64,000 bases of DNA from NCBI GenBank assembly GCA_973895155.1, contig OZ316893.1, positions 24,552,001 through 24,616,000 on the forward strand, in the 5' to 3' direction. Made by a program: the position numbers and the translations under genes. Positions 35,511 through 48,796 of the stretch are shown piece after piece; position 1 is the stretch's first letter; each line of letters begins with the position of its first letter. The notes below the pieces were generated by a model. That model ran no database searches. It saw only the letters and a program-made list of their open reading frames with translations, and had not been told where the DNA came from. Source of the stretch: Marsupella aquatica. Lineage: Eukaryota; Marchantiophyta.

Positions 35511-36944
35511 TGGCAATAGTGGAAATCCAGATGCTCACTGGAGAAAGAGAAAGTATGTATTTCACATGTGGGGATTCGGCATAAGATATGGCACCAGCTC
35601 TGACTTTGTATTAGAATTGCTTGGAAACATGGACTGGTGCTAGAGAAGAACGGTGGGCGCTGCAGATTGGAGCTGGTTAGTAGGATGATTCGGGACTGTG
35701 GTTGGCTTGAAGCATTATATAGCCTGCAGGATGTTTTGCTTGCGATTACCTCTGATCCATAGTGGTTTTTTGATCCACCTTGATCTGTTAGTTTTCTTGT
35801 ACTCATGCTCATTTTTTATTTTGCTGTGAGCAGAGTATGGTAGTTAGTGGTATGTACTTAGCAGTCTTTGCGAATGGATTATCCTCCTGTGGATTTTTGT
35901 CAGAGTGCAGTAGTTCACATCTTGGTTTTATGGCTTGATTTCTCCCTGCACTCTGGTTGAGTTGGCCCTCAGATTTGTTGGTCTCTTTTTAGTGTGTATT
36001 TGGTGTGTGACGGTGGTTTATCACTGTTCCTTCCTTTGCTTTTTCCCTCTCTTTGGTAGATGTTGGCCTTGGCCCTTGTCTGGTCGGGCCTGTTACTCCC
36101 GGATTTATTGGGAATTTACTTTTCTCATGAGTGAAATGTTTGGTTCAAGAAAAAAAAAATGGACACCTAAACAATCAGGGTACATAGGAAGGAAAGTTGC
36201 TGTGACAATAGGTCTGTGACACATGTCACACGCGTCCCTCTCCACCAGCCCCCCACCACCGGCTCCTTCCCCTGCTACCCACCCCAGGCTAGCCTACTAG
36301 AATATGGCTTGGGTTTTTTATTAGCTTACATTACTTGACTTTCCTCCTGCGCGTGACATGGTGCAGTCAACCATTTGATGCTGGTACATGCAAGTTTACA
36401 CGTCCATCCAAGCATCTTTGATTTACCAGGCCCGTGACCAAAAAGGTTTGGTCACAAAAGTTGAACAGTTGCAAATGCCCACTCTTTAATATTGTACACT
36501 ATATTTTGCAGAATAGTGCGTAAAAATTCACATGCGCAGAAAAAAGATCTGGAGGCATTTTCGAGCCCCCACCACAAAGCTGAAATATTTTTACATTTGT
36601 GATGGAACCCTATGGATGAACCTTGGAATAATTTTCACATTTGTGATAAGTTACACAGAAACCCCATGGATGAAGGGGGCGAAAGGCACAACTCTCACAG
36701 AGGAGGGGGGTTGATTTTTGACCGATTGTGCTAATGCTAATATTTGGAGTATCTTTTGGTAGTTCAAATTCATTTTGTACTAGAGTCTCACACGTTGTGT
36801 ATATTGCTATATTCTCTAACCCCAGGATCTTCCCATTGTGGAAATTTTAGACCGCACCCTTGATCAAGGCTTTTCAACTCAAACAAAGGAAGCAAAATTT
36901 CCAAATACCTCCTTGTTGAGTCAAAGAGTAGGTTGACAGGTCAC
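35511..36944. other. No gene seen
   Basis: T-rich non-coding sequence with a short poly-A tract (36149-36158). No motif-bearing frame. Confidence 0.35.
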
Positions 36945-37060
36945 TTGAGTGGGGCCTGGTGGTCCAGCTCGAGTGGCCAGGGGATTAGGATTGGGACCAC
37001 CAGGTCTTAGGGTCAAGTCCTCGTCTCTCACTAGGTGTGTTAGAGGGGTGGGTTAGGCCA
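36945..37060 (+). mobile_element. tRNA-derived SINE-like element
   Basis: A-box-like CAGCTCGAGTGGCC at 36965-36978 and B-box-like GGGTCAAGTCC at 37010-37020, 45 bp apart, the spacing of an internal RNA polymerase III promoter. The sequence does not fold as a usable tRNA by eye and no anticodon arm is evident. Tail boundaries unclear. Confidence 0.55.
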
Positions 37061-39429
37061 TGACCTTGCAGATCACAAAGAGTTGGGTTCTTCAAAGATC
37101 TCAGTTGGAAAGGAGAAAACAAAGAGTACTCTCTCAGATGGAATGGCTGTGAGCAACACGAGGGGATCCTCTGGTTCAGATTTAGTGCTCAGATGAGAAG
37201 TGAAAAAACTCCCTCCTCTAACAGAACATTTGGGGGATGGAATCATAATTTCATTGTTCTAAAAAATTGTTTGATTGTTATTACTGGCGCTTACTTCAAG
37301 AGAGAGACATGGGATGCTATACATTTTGCGTTTCAAAACAAAGATACTCATTCAGACGTGTACTGTAGTTGACTTCTGTGTAATGTTTTTGGACGTAGTT
37401 TTTGTTTGGTGGTTGATTGATGGACTCTCGATGTAGATCTCTAGAACTGGGGTTCCATCACCTTGTCTTTCTCTTAGGCGAAGTTGGTGAGGTGATTCAC
37501 TAGAGTGAAGGCAACCAGAATCAATCATGTAAACTATTCGTTCCCACTATTGTATTCAGTTCTCATACGTTCCTTCTATTCCCAACCGACATGCGCATCA
37601 TTTTTGTTTGGTGCTTAGTTTACTCCTCCGTCTTTCTTGAAGCAGTCTTGTCATACAATCAAAGTTTTCTTGACACGCCCCAAAAATCCTGCAAGAGAAG
37701 CTGTCGGACGTCCTTTCCAGGACGATCAATTCATCCGGTCGTCCTACGTGATATCAAATTTCAACTGCAAATGCCAGCGTGGTATATTTCTAATTTCAAT
37801 GCGAGGACAAAGGGTTTGAGCACCCTGACATCCACAGCACAGCAGAAATTTGCCAGACTCAGCTACTGTAGTTTGGGGCAGCAATTGCCACTTGGTGATC
37901 GTTCTGCCGCCATGAATCAGTGGCAACGGTCTCCCTCCCACTTCTCTTACGCCAAACTGACGCCAAACTGTTTTGAATTGTTAATGGAATTGTTGTGATC
38001 TTCGTTCAAGGCAAAAAAGCAAACTCCTTAACTCACGCCAAACCGTTTTCACGAATTCTCAATGGATGGAGTCCGTGGCAATACTTCCAACTCTAAAAAC
38101 AAACGCAGGCCAAACTTGGCAAACTCCTTCACCCCAACCTCACGCCAAATTCTGGGCAATTGTCGTGACTCATGCAGCTCCGGAGTGCCAAGTGTGGTCT
38201 GGCCCGTCTTCTGTAGAGGCAAACTCGGCCTCTGACAGAACTCAAAGGTCTAATGCTCCGTTTAGCAGCTACAAACCAACGAACAAACGACTGCATCTTA
38301 GACAAGGTCAAAAATTGAATCAATCAACAATCCCTTGTCGTTGTTTCCGGAGCAAAGCTCCAGGTGTAGTTTAAAGCTCGGGAATCACGGGGCCGCAGCG
38401 ATGATCTTGCTGCTCCACGGTGGATTGTCACTGGGGTCATGCAGTCTCCACCGTTTTTCTCATGTGTATCACTCACCCACCTCGCATAGACCTAAACCCT
38501 AAACCCTAAACCCTCTTTGAGATGATTCACCAACCTTCGTTGCTTGCTCTCTGGATTTTCCAGGGGCCCGGCAATACAGTATTCGTCTCTTTAATGTTTG
38601 CCTCGAAAAAGCCATTCAAGTGAATTCCATTCAAATACACAGCATACTGCTTGTCTCAAGGCAGAACGATCAACCTGGAGCCCACTTCTGTAGTATTAGA
38701 TACTGCTGCTCAGGGAAGCTTGATGGGTCCGTTGACGAGGTCGCCTGGCTATGGCGGTCGCATGGGATCTCAGTCATGCAGAATCGGCAGCCGTCGTCAC
38801 AGACAAAAAACAGAGAAGGGCCAGTAGTAGTAGTACAGAAGTGCAACGGGTAGTCCCGTGCGTTCGTTGCATTATTCCCTTCACGGTGAGAGCAAGACGA
38901 ACGATTCCCGCCCGTTCTTTCGATCCACGGGCGGCTTCCTTCGCTCGGTATTCTCGCTGGTTCGGAGCGCGGAAGCTCGCAGCCTCGTCCAAGACGACAC
39001 GAAGCCCGAACCTCGTGCACATCACTACGCAGTTAGTGATGTCCGACTGACCCAGCAAAGCAACACGTCAGATCCGCGCAGTCTCGATGACGATCGACGA
39101 CGGAAATCGCGCGAGCGCCTCGGACAGGCCGTCCTGATCCGTAGATCCCGTACGCGGCTAACTGCAGCGGCTGACTAGATCTGTGCGGAGATTCCAGGGC
39201 TGCTTGTCCGGTTTCATTGCCGCTCTCTGCCACCGGCCCAGTGCCCCAACTGGGACCTGTACTGGTCCAAACTCTCCGGATCTCGATGTGGGTTCCATGC
39301 TGGGACTCGCCCCCGTGGACTCTAGCTGTCTTTGCATTTGCAACGAGCTGTTTTCTATGGTACTGTTGTACAAGTAACAAGGTCGACGGTGAAACTCGGT
39401 TCTGAAAGAGATTCTTCACACTTTTTCTG
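37061..39429. other. No certain gene; CpG-rich patch
   Basis: Frames such as 37591-37998 (plus) and several overlapping ones at 38750-39180 have no motif. The 38860-39180 stretch is unusually rich in CG dinucleotides for this window. Confidence 0.35.
38491..38514 (+). repeat. Interstitial plant-type telomere repeat
   Basis: CCTAAACCCTAAACCCTAAA plus CCCT, about three units of the plant telomere heptamer. Isolated single units also occur at 41345 and 56235. Could be a short telo-box. Confidence 0.8.
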
Positions 39430-39459
39430 CCTTGAAAGCAGAAGAGGGAGAATACTCTT

Positions 39460-39705
39460 GTAGAGGTGCTGGAATACTCTTGTAGAGGTGCTGCTCCGGA
39501 GCACGCCGATGCTCTAGGGTATAAGGGGATGATACCCAGGGAGAGAATATTAAACCAGAGTTCCAAAGGGGCTGAAGAGAAATGTGTACTTCCACCTCTA
39601 CACCCACATACCCTCCACACCCCATTTGTGTGGAGTGGAGATTGAACCTGGGACCTCTGGGTTCTAGGGTAAGGCCCTGACCAACTGAAGATTCTCCACA
39701 TTTCA
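39460..39705 (-). mobile_element. tRNA-derived SINE, family S1
   Basis: Minus strand: A-box-like CAGTTGGTCAGGGC (complement of 39674-39687), then B-box GGTTCAATCTCC (39637-39648). The body after the B box includes CACACAAATGGGGTGTGGA. A second copy on the same strand at 59.2 kb shares GAGGTCCCAGGTTCAATC and GGGGTGTGGAG, which defines a family. The large minus frame 39033-39701 across it is an artefact. A 21-bp ACTCTTGTAGAGGTGCTG duplication lies at its distal end (39455-39490). Confidence 0.65.
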
Positions 39706-39769
39706 CTTAATTTTGTGTTTTGTCTTCGATGTCTTGGACATGGAAGACAAAACAGACCAACATAAATGA

Positions 39770-41300
39770 CCAGTTTGGTGCTAAGGATTGGAAGTGGGCC
39801 CTAGACTGCCATGGGGCCTTGCATGAAGGTGGCAACCTCTCCACTAGGTGCGGGACACTATAATCATCATTGTCCAACCACTAGTTGTCCCATGAACACT
39901 TTGGAGCCATCTTTTTGCGTTTACTTAAAGCATGATAGAACCTTGGGGAAATCACTCCCAAGTCATACAGATTTGGAGTGATTTGCCAAAAGTGTCACCG
40001 TGGTTGAATACCATCATTATCAATGGCAAATTGAGCCTTTTGTTTTGTCTCTCCAAGAAGTAAAGCAATGTCACCAATCAATGGAAGGTTGTTGTCCTTC
40101 TATGTAAGTGTGTGATTTTTGTGTTGATGTTTTGATGGGGATACTCCATTTTGCATATGAATAGTGTCGGGGCATTGTGAGTAGGTGTTGTAATCTTCAT
40201 TGGGTTATTTTGGAGTAATGTTGTGTCATTAGTGCCAATGACTACACTAAGGGTCATTTTGGGAGTCATTTTGGATGTCATTTGTACAAAATGACTGCAT
40301 ATGAGGTCATTAGACAGGTCCCTCATGATGTCATTATGTACCAGTAGAAATGACCCTTTTAGGTCTAGGAACTTTGGGTGAGCCCCAATGTGCCATGAGG
40401 CCCGCCATGGGGCCCTACATGAAGGTGGTAACCCCTCCACTAGGTGCGGGACACTATACTCATCATTGTCCAACCACTAGTTGTTAGTTACATGAACATT
40501 TTGGACACATGTTTTCATGTTTACTTAAGGCATGATGCAACCTTGGGGAAATCATTCCCAAGTCGTACAACTTTGAGGTGATTTGCCAAAAGTGTCACCA
40601 AGGATTAATACCATCATTTGCAAAGGCAAATCGAGCCATTTGTTTTCTCTCTCCAAGAGGTAGCGCAACACCAATGGAAGGTTGTGGTCCTTCTATTTAA
40701 CTATGTCATGTTTGTGATGGTGTTTGGATGGGGGATATGATATTTTGGGGATATTTTGCAAATAAATTGTGACGGGGCACTCTGGGAGGTAGTGTAATCT
40801 TTATTAGGTCATTTTGGAACAAAGTTGTGTCATAAATGCCAATGACTACAAATAGGGTCATTGAAACTGTCATATAGGATGTCATATAGGTCAAATGACC
40901 AGACTTGTGGTCATTACATTGGTCCCTTGTGGAGTCATTTAATTAGAAAAAGCTCAAATGACAAGGTTTGAGCTAGGGGCTGGAGGCGGGCCCCTAGAGT
41001 CATAAATGTGGTACTACATAGAGCTGGGAACCTGCCTCCGGGTGCAGTACACTCTACTGTATACTATTCTCCATCCATTAGTTGTGGCATAAACCTGCAC
41101 TTTGGGATATGGGGGTTCTCTTTTTGGAGGTACTTGTGCTTCATTGGGCCATTTGTGAACAATTCTACGTCAGAAATGTCAAATAATGACCTCCTATAAT
41201 GTCATTGTGATTATGATATGGGAGTACCAAATCACGCAAAATGGGGTCATTAGAGGAGTCCCTCATGCTGTCATTGAGGAAATAGGTTAAAATGACCCAA
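39770..41300 (+). repeat. ~597-bp tandem repeat, 2 full and 1 partial copy
   Basis: GAAGGTGGCAACCTCTCCAC at ~39824 recurs with two changes at ~40421. Many later blocks repeat at the same offset (AACCTTGGGGAAATCAYTCC, GATTTGCCAAAAGTGTCACC). A third, shorter and more diverged unit begins near 40975. Inter-unit parts are packed with GTCAT/ATGAC motifs like those of the CACTA-like end at 46.9-47.6 kb. Confidence 0.8.
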
Positions 41301-44300
41301 CTGGCCAGGGCTAGGGGTAGAGGTGTTTAGAGTTTAGAGTGTAAACCTAAACCCTAAACAATGGAAAGGCTCTGTTTGGAGGGATGCAGTTCCTCATTGG
41401 CTCATTTGTGTGTTGTGTCATAAATTCCATACAATGACAGAAAATGGGGTCATTGATGCTGAATACCCAACTATTTCATGCATTAACAATACCTAATGGC
41501 TATTTTGGTCCCAATTTTAGTCTTCCTTTGGCCCCCTCTTCTCCATGGTCCCATTCACCACAATATGGGTGAAATATGGATTAACTAGGGCGGTGAATGA
41601 GGACAATAGTCAGCAATATTAATACTCCAAACAAACAAAGCAAAGGCCACAAATCAACTGCCTTACACCTGGGTTATTGCAAAATGAACATAGTGTAGGG
41701 AGTTTTTATCAAGTTCTTAACGTACCAGGACGTACTAATAAATAAGCAAAAACAAAGCAAAAACATCATTAACTTGTTAAGGCAAGCTTAATACTAAATT
41801 TGCGAGTGTTAAACTTTAGTGTCTCCTTTGCTAACCTTTGCCACAAAGTTTCAATAATAATGAGGAACAAGAGGGAAATTTAATTGTTTGTGACTCAGTT
41901 GGTAGATGGACAAAATGTTTCTCTACAAATAAAGCTTTGTTTGGAGATATTCCACTTTACACAACATCTCTACTATCTGAAATGCTTGCACTTATGTAGA
42001 GAACCCATTCCCTGGGCCCCAACAAAGATACTGAAGCCCCCCTGCACGCATGAAGGTAATTTATATTTTATTGGCCTGTAATAATCATAATGCATTTTTT
42101 TTGAATGAAGGGATTATATTAACCTTGGATTAGTATATTACAATACAAAAGCCTTATTATATCCATTCAAAATTTTATTTTTATTTCTAAGGAAAGGTGT
42201 GACATAGTCAACAAAAACATGTGTCATTTTTATATTGGTCCACATGTCATTGCATAAAAGTAGGGGTTATGTAACTCAAAATATAAAATTAAATATTTTT
42301 GTAAGCTATTGAATCTACACTCTGGGCATAGTGGAGGTTCACGGGCCGTCTGGGGTAGGTTTCACGGGTGGGGTGGGGCGTGGGCACGTTCTTGGTGAGA
42401 GGGATTTGAATCCTCCCACGTGACCTCGCTTCCCTCCTGCACATTGTCCCTCATGCCCATCTTTAGCAGCCCCTGACCGCCATAGCTTTCCGTTGGAGAG
42501 TTGTGAGAGCGTGGGGAGGGATTGATGGTGGTTTGCGATGCTCTCGATCTAGATTTGTGGAAGGTCTGAAAAGAACAAGCAGATGTAGCTGTACGTGAAC
42601 ATTGCGCACAGTGGATTGGGAGTATTGCTTCAGTGTGACTAGTCTTTGTATAATCCTATTGTTGGTGCTGAGTGGATGGATCGGACAGTTCAGAAAGTTC
42701 AGGCTTGAATGCCTTCGTCACTCATTGTGTTGTAGCGTTTTAACACATCATTCTTGTTTTGGACAAATTGATGGAATGGTAGGGCCCTGGGGGTAGGGCG
42801 CAGGGCAATACACTGTGTTAGTGTTGTTGAGTTCACGGTTTGATTCAAACCTTGCTGATTGAAATTTTCTAATTGATCAGTAGGATTATGAACGAGGGTG
42901 GTAATCAACTGGAGGACCCACTCAAGGACTACTATTGGACTGGAGAATGTCTGGCCAAGACAAACGATGGCTCCAAGAAGAGTGGCGCACTCAACTTCAA
43001 TACTGTGGCATTGCTGACAACCTGATTGGCACAAACGGTCGGAGCTAAATCACAAGAATGCCTTTGTGATTGCTTTGCTTTCGATGGTAGTTGTGATTGA
43101 GAGCCTTTGAGTGGGGAGGAAGGGGCTACAAGGTCGACAAGGCATATACAATTTTGGGCAAGAGCAAGATTTGCAATTGTAGAGACAAAGGACGGATGCA
43201 ACAATTTTAGTCACAGGCCTTTTGGTTTCATTTTAGCAGCCGAGGATGCAGCACTTCCAATCGCAAGCCTTCCAGGCTCACTTTGGCTGCAAAGGACGTA
43301 GCACTTGCAATTATTGCAGGCCTTCCGGGTCTACTTTTTGGCAACAGATCAAGCTAGGACACAGCTTGCAGCGGCACTTCCAGCCCTTTTGTAGACGGTA
43401 TGTTAGCTTTTTTCGCTAATTAAAAGAATTTTAGGAAAGAAGAATTGGCACATGAATCATATATTGAAAAGCAATCCGTCATTTTGTATGTCTTCACAAG
43501 AAGCAGTGCCATACACGTCCATCACTAACTAAAATCCAATAGCCCAGTTGAATAGATTTTGTTGCATTTCAGAGGTAGCCGCATTTATGGAGCAACGTTT
43601 CTAACCGTGTATTGATTCCAAGGCTATTCAAGAACTTATAGTGCCTCTCGGATTTTGATTGTTTATTGCTTAATTTGCTAGTTGGCCAGTCATATATCTG
43701 AACGTCAGCATTTAGCGTGAGATTGTACAGATCAATTCTATGGTATCTGGAGCTATTCCTCACTAAATCCCATCTAGTCAAGTAATTACGTACTATTGGT
43801 CTATTGTTCGGCGCCTCACTCAATTCAGCCAACAAGCCAAAAACGGTTCCGACAGATGGCTACGAAAACACATTGGAAACTACTATAAGTTCCAATTATG
43901 AGAGATATGATTGATTTTAATGTCTGAGAATTTGAAGGCAAGAAATCTGGCTTTATACTCTTTTCGGGGTCAGTGTTGGTAGAATCGGATCATATTTCTA
44001 TGTGAGCAGATTAGTTTAGTCAGTGTTTTATGATATTACAAAACCGAGAAGGATCAAAGCTCCGCGTTGTATTCTCAATCTGGATTATTTTCCCCTCAAG
44101 ATCTTTGAAACCTTTTTGGCTTCGTACTACTACTGCCGTGGAATGTTTTGGGAATAATGATTCTACATGTAGACTAGCCAGGTTAAGCATGGAAAATGCA
44201 ATTGTCACCGCCCTATACTTGGGAATAATTAAGTTTACCTGACTTAAAAATTGTTCTTTACAAATGTCAGAGTTCGGTCCCACAGATTGCAATATATGAC

Positions 44301-46850
44301 CTTTTAATAGAAACCTTTCAGCATTGGAACTTGGAAGCTCTTGGCCTGCTGCTGCTGCTGTGCCTGCATGACATAGTAAGTATTAGCGGACCCACTTGGT
44401 CTAGCATTTCATTCCTCCTGCATGACATAGTAGGTACTAGCGGACCCACTTGGTCTGGCATGGATTGTGTCGTGGACTTCTACCTAAGTGCTAGAGGAAT
44501 CATTCAAGCTATGTGATATGATAGCTATGTGACAAGAATCCTGTGATAATTTTGGTTCCAATATAGTAGATGTTTTTGACTTTTGATTACAAGAATGTAC
44601 AGTACTACTCACATCTTTTAGAAACGCCCTTCTTCGGGATGGGAACATTTTTGTAATCTCAAATAGTTATTCAATCTCAAAAGCTTACATCACTGCAGCT
44701 CTACGTTTGATTATAGAACTATACAATACTCCCATCTTTTAGAAAAGCACTTTTTGATGATGCAAAGATTTTTTAATCTGAAAAGCTTACATCGTTGCAG
44801 CTCCGCTCACACTTTTTGGAAAAGTCCAGCGAAGAATAAATCTTGAACAGTTTTCAATCTCAGAAGTTTTATTATATGTTTTGCAGCTCTCACCCAGGAC
44901 TTGCAGCCTACGTAAATTTGTGTGGTGACTTCTTCAATAACAATATGTGTGGTAATGATTGAAGCAGTGCCCTATTGGTGCAAGCGGTTGTGCCTGGAGA
45001 ATAATTGTAGTAATCTTATTTTGGTTTTATGGTGGAGACCGTTGTGCGTGAAGAATAATTGTTTTTCTTGGTAATGTTTGGAAGTGGTTGCTGTGGAGCT
45101 TTAAACAAAGGTGGAGGCCCTGTAGAAAAAATTGACACCCTGTCCCAACACGAGTGGCCAGAAATCCATAATAGGTAGGCCACATAGTGATGTAGCGCCC
45201 GCATATCTCATCTTGAATTGTTTGGTTTGGCTTTCCTCATTTCTTAAATTCTAGTTTGTTATTCTCACTATTTTCAAAGGCGACCAATACATCACGAGCA
45301 TAGGTCATTTTCAAAGAAACTGGGCCACTTTTGGTTATCATCAAGAATCTTGTATTTTGAAGAAGTGTTGAGAACGGTCTGCAGCAGCTGTGTGTATTAC
45401 CTTATGCTAGGAATCTCCTATCTTGTTTGGCATGCACATGGTGATGATCATCTCTGAATAGTTTTGTGTGCACAATCCCATGCAAAACTTGGGCCTGTAT
45501 CATATTTTGTAATTATGTCATAGAAGATACGTCATTCAAACTAAGCCAGCAATGAGATGTGCAAAATATTCAAATTTATTCCAGCTAAAGTCAGAGAGTT
45601 ACTACTTAATTTTCTCTTAGCTGGACTTGACAGATTGGTCTTCTAAGGTATGCACTTGTGCTCTATGGATCATTGGGGGTACTACCTATCTTTGTCAGAA
45701 GTGGAGGGTGGAATTTTGACCATTAACAATCACTTGGCGAGCTTCCATTTTTCACAGTTGCTAAGGAAGGGGACTCGACTGAACAAGCAAGTTGTAAGAG
45801 CTCTACCACCCAGGGCTCTGCCCAACTATGTTATAAGTTGGTATGTTTTAATCTTAGCAGTAAATGGTTATCACAAAATCAATAGTTCTACAGTTATCTA
45901 ATATCATGCTTTCTTATTTGGTTGTTGTCCTTGGAGGTGGCTGTCACTACTTCAATTCAAGATGTAACTGGGTTTTTGAATCACATCGTAGCTACATCCA
46001 CCAGCATGAAGTGTCTGACCCCTCTGTAAGTCTCTGATCCCGCTTCCTCATGTGGTATATTTTGTGGCACCTAGTTTTTATGGTTTATGGTGACTGCAAA
46101 GAAAAATTCATGATCAGCTACGAACTTACAAGTTCTGTGTGTGACATATAGGATTGCCTTTGCTTCAATACACATCTTGCTGTGATCAAATTCTTGTTAG
46201 TTTGACAGTGAGAATGTTGTGTTGGCTTGTGAGTCATTTACAGACCCCACATTCAAAAGAAGAGATCAGTGCCATTGGGGTTGTGAAATTGGATGTTGAT
46301 GAGTTGAAAGGCACTATGAAGGAGTTGGCAAGCATGATGACTACATGGATGGTCCTTTCTTCTGAGTGCGTGTGATTGAAGTGTTTGTAGATGTGGCATT
46401 GTCATTTGCTAATGCTGGGGAGAACCAGTCTAAGTTATCTCATGTGAAGGGGATGAATGCCCTGTGGAACTCTAGATTGCTCAAGAAGCAGTAGAAGCAG
46501 CCATGGGCCAAGAAACACTAGACATGATAGAAGTAGGTTTTGTAGAATGAGAATGACAACTTTGTTTTTCTACACACATTCAGAGTTGTTAGGTATTTCA
46601 GATTGCAGCACTTGATATACATCTAATAATATTGTGTATGCTTTTTCTCAATGTCTGTTTTCTTCATAAATTTGCATTGAGTTGAATAACTATTGTGTTC
46701 AATAACTATTGTGGGACTTAAGAATGTATCTTGTATGAATATCAATTGGATTCGTTAGGTATAGAATGTCTCTTTAGTGTTTCATTCAGCAAATCTATTG
46801 AATGACTTTGTAGTGTATGATTCTTGAATGACATGAATTTTTGTCCAATA
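41301..46850. other. Long gene-poor stretch
   Basis: No frame carries a recognisable domain. A possible exon at 45933-46026 (LEVAVTTSIQDVTGFLNHIV, followed by a GTAAG donor) and a helical frame at 46154-46375 are the most protein-like, but cannot be joined into a gene. A GTAAAC/TTTAGGG-type stretch lies at 41325-41360. Confidence 0.3.
44363..44460 (+). repeat. 54-bp offset direct duplication
   Basis: CCTGCATGACATAGTARGTA followed by TTAGCGGACCCACTTGGTCT occurs at 44363-44406 and 44417-44460 with three changes. It is preceded by a CTG microsatellite (44347-44360). Confidence 0.85.
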
Positions 46851-46859
46851 TGACCATTT

Positions 46860-47603
46860 AAATTTGTATAACTCCAAGTCATTGAATACATGACTTGAAT
46901 GACATATAAAATGACTGATCTAATGGTCATCATGAACTTCTGTAATTGCATCCAATATATGACCCACCTCAAGTCATTAAAGACATAGCCTTACTGACAT
47001 ATAAAATGACTGATCTTATGGTCATTATAGACGTATATAAATGTGTCCAATATGACTCTTTTCAAGTCATTCCAGACATGTCATTAATGACCAGTGTGTA
47101 TCTCTACGCGTTTCTTCCCAATTTAACCATGTGTCTATATATGACTTGTCTATAATGTAGTCATTTTGGACACGTCCAAAATGACCCAAATTTATTGCCA
47201 CATGGTTAAAATCCTTTGAGCCACATGTCACTCCTTGATTTGTTACATATTGTGCGTCATTTTGGACAAGTCCAAAATGACAAATGATCTTTGTTTTTTA
47301 ATTGCCACGTGGCATTATATAATTGGGTACGGATACAATCGACGGTGAACGGTGATTGACCGTTGACGGTGGTTTTTTGGTCATTTCAGACCGTTCACCA
47401 TTTATGACCAAATCATAAATTAAGTCATTTCAGACGGTATAAAATGACCACATGTTTTTTGCGTCATTTGTCCGAAAGGATCGTGACCAAAATGTCCGTT
47501 GTGACGCGTCTGGAAAGACGAGAATGACTGCGTCATTGTTTTGTTGAAAAGACCATATAAATAGTCATTATTGCGGTCATAAAGAACCTTGTTTTGTACT
47601 AGT
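46860..47603 (-). mobile_element. Terminus of a CACTA-like transposon with GTCAT subterminal repeats
   Basis: The right edge reads, on the minus strand, CACTAGTACAAAACAAGG (47586-47603), the CACTA superfamily end. The last ~450 bp hold about a dozen GTCAT/ATGAC motifs and two 26-bp near-palindromes (47160-47185 and 47256-47281, arms GTCATTTTGGAC), as expected of transposase-binding subterminal repeats. Three bases TAC follow and could be the target copy. The left end was not found and no transposase is seen. Confidence 0.6.
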
Positions 47604-48796
47604 GTACTGTGGTAACCCCAATCACAAGGCTAATGAATGTGATATTGTTGCTGAGGACCTATCTTGTGATTTTTGCGGGAAAGTGGGCCACTTGGAGGCA
47701 GTTTGTTTTGCCAAATTCCCAGAGAGGAAGCAGCTATGACAACAGGCCACTCATCCTACTCCTGTTTCCACTCCCCCACCAGCTAGGAGGGCTCCTACTG
47801 CATCAGTTGCTCCTCCTTCCAGTGGCAAAGCACCCAATGCCAAAAAATTGCCCAAGCAGCAACAGAAGCAACCAGCTCAGAAGGAGGCTCACAACGCACA
47901 GGCAACTCAACTCCAGTCTCTGACTCATGAGGTTGAGTCCCTACGTGCCCAACTTGCCAACATCAAAGGCAAGTCAACTGCCTCTACTGGTCCTTCTCAA
48001 TCGGCTGGTCACGTGCAACCCATTCCTGGCCCAGGCACCACTGACAGTTCAGCATCTCTACCCCGCTCTTTCTATGGCTTGCCATTTGATGCTCATATGG
48101 GTGAGTGTGTGCTGTCCACTGCTACACAGCCTGGCCTTACAGCAGAATTTTCAGATTCATTCTGCCCTTCCTATTTTGCTTACCAGCAGGCTAGTGCAGC
48201 CTCCCGTATTGCTCCCACACGCCGCATTGTACAGGCTGATGGTCTTGCTGCCGGTCCTATGACTAGAGCCAGGGGAGCTCGGGCTGTCTTGCCCCAATCT
48301 TTTCAGCCACTCACACTTGCAGAAGAGCACACCTTGTTGGCGAGGGGGGAGGGAGCTGCAGCTACATCCATTCCACCACCAGGTGCTGCTAACATTTCAC
48401 AGGGAGTTGTTTCTCCTGAGCTGCTTGAGCATTTCACCTCCGGTATGGCACAAAGGATTCTTACAACTCCACTTTTCAGTTGCCATGATTTACAACTGGA
48501 TGCTAGAGCTGTCATCAGAGCGCTAGAGGGCTCACTGCATTCTTCATCGGCCCCTGTGACACCGGTTTTGGAGGTCCAATCTCATGTACATACTGGACCT
48601 TCTTCTTCTCCATTACATATTTCCACTGGTTTGGCTATCCTAGTACCAATTTCCAGTGGTAGAGATGACAGTATTGTTGCAAATTGTGTGACCAGAGTTA
48701 CATTTGATTCTGGTCATGCTGCCCCATCTTTCCTGACTATGTTGTTGAATGGAAAGACCGTGGACACTAACTCCCTTCACAAAGTACCTCATCTTT
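47604..48796 (+). pseudogene. Truncated gag: CCHC zinc knuckles and spacer
   Basis: The first knuckle starts at the element border and has lost its leading cysteine (CGNPNHKANEC). The second, CDFCGKVGHLEAVC, is a complete C-x2-C-x4-H-x4-C nucleic-acid-binding knuckle. A TGA (47737-47739) follows KFPERKQL. The next long frame (47848-48912) opens with a Gln/Lys-rich stretch and a coiled-coil-like LTHEVESLRAQLANIKG, then a Ser/Pro/Thr-rich spacer. The frame shifts in a run of eight T near 48795, beyond which protease sequence continues in another frame. Confidence 0.7.

Noticed and set aside
35151-35812. Ser/Lys-rich minus frames and aromatic plus frame
   Set aside because: Produced by the 57-bp minisatellite; one unit is 56 bp and breaks the frame.
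39033-39701. 222-residue minus-strand frame
   Set aside because: It crosses a tRNA-derived SINE and a CpG-rich stretch and has no domain or codon signature.
39637-39705. Functional tRNA gene
   Set aside because: A and B boxes are present but the acceptor and anticodon arms do not pair by eye; it fits a SINE head.
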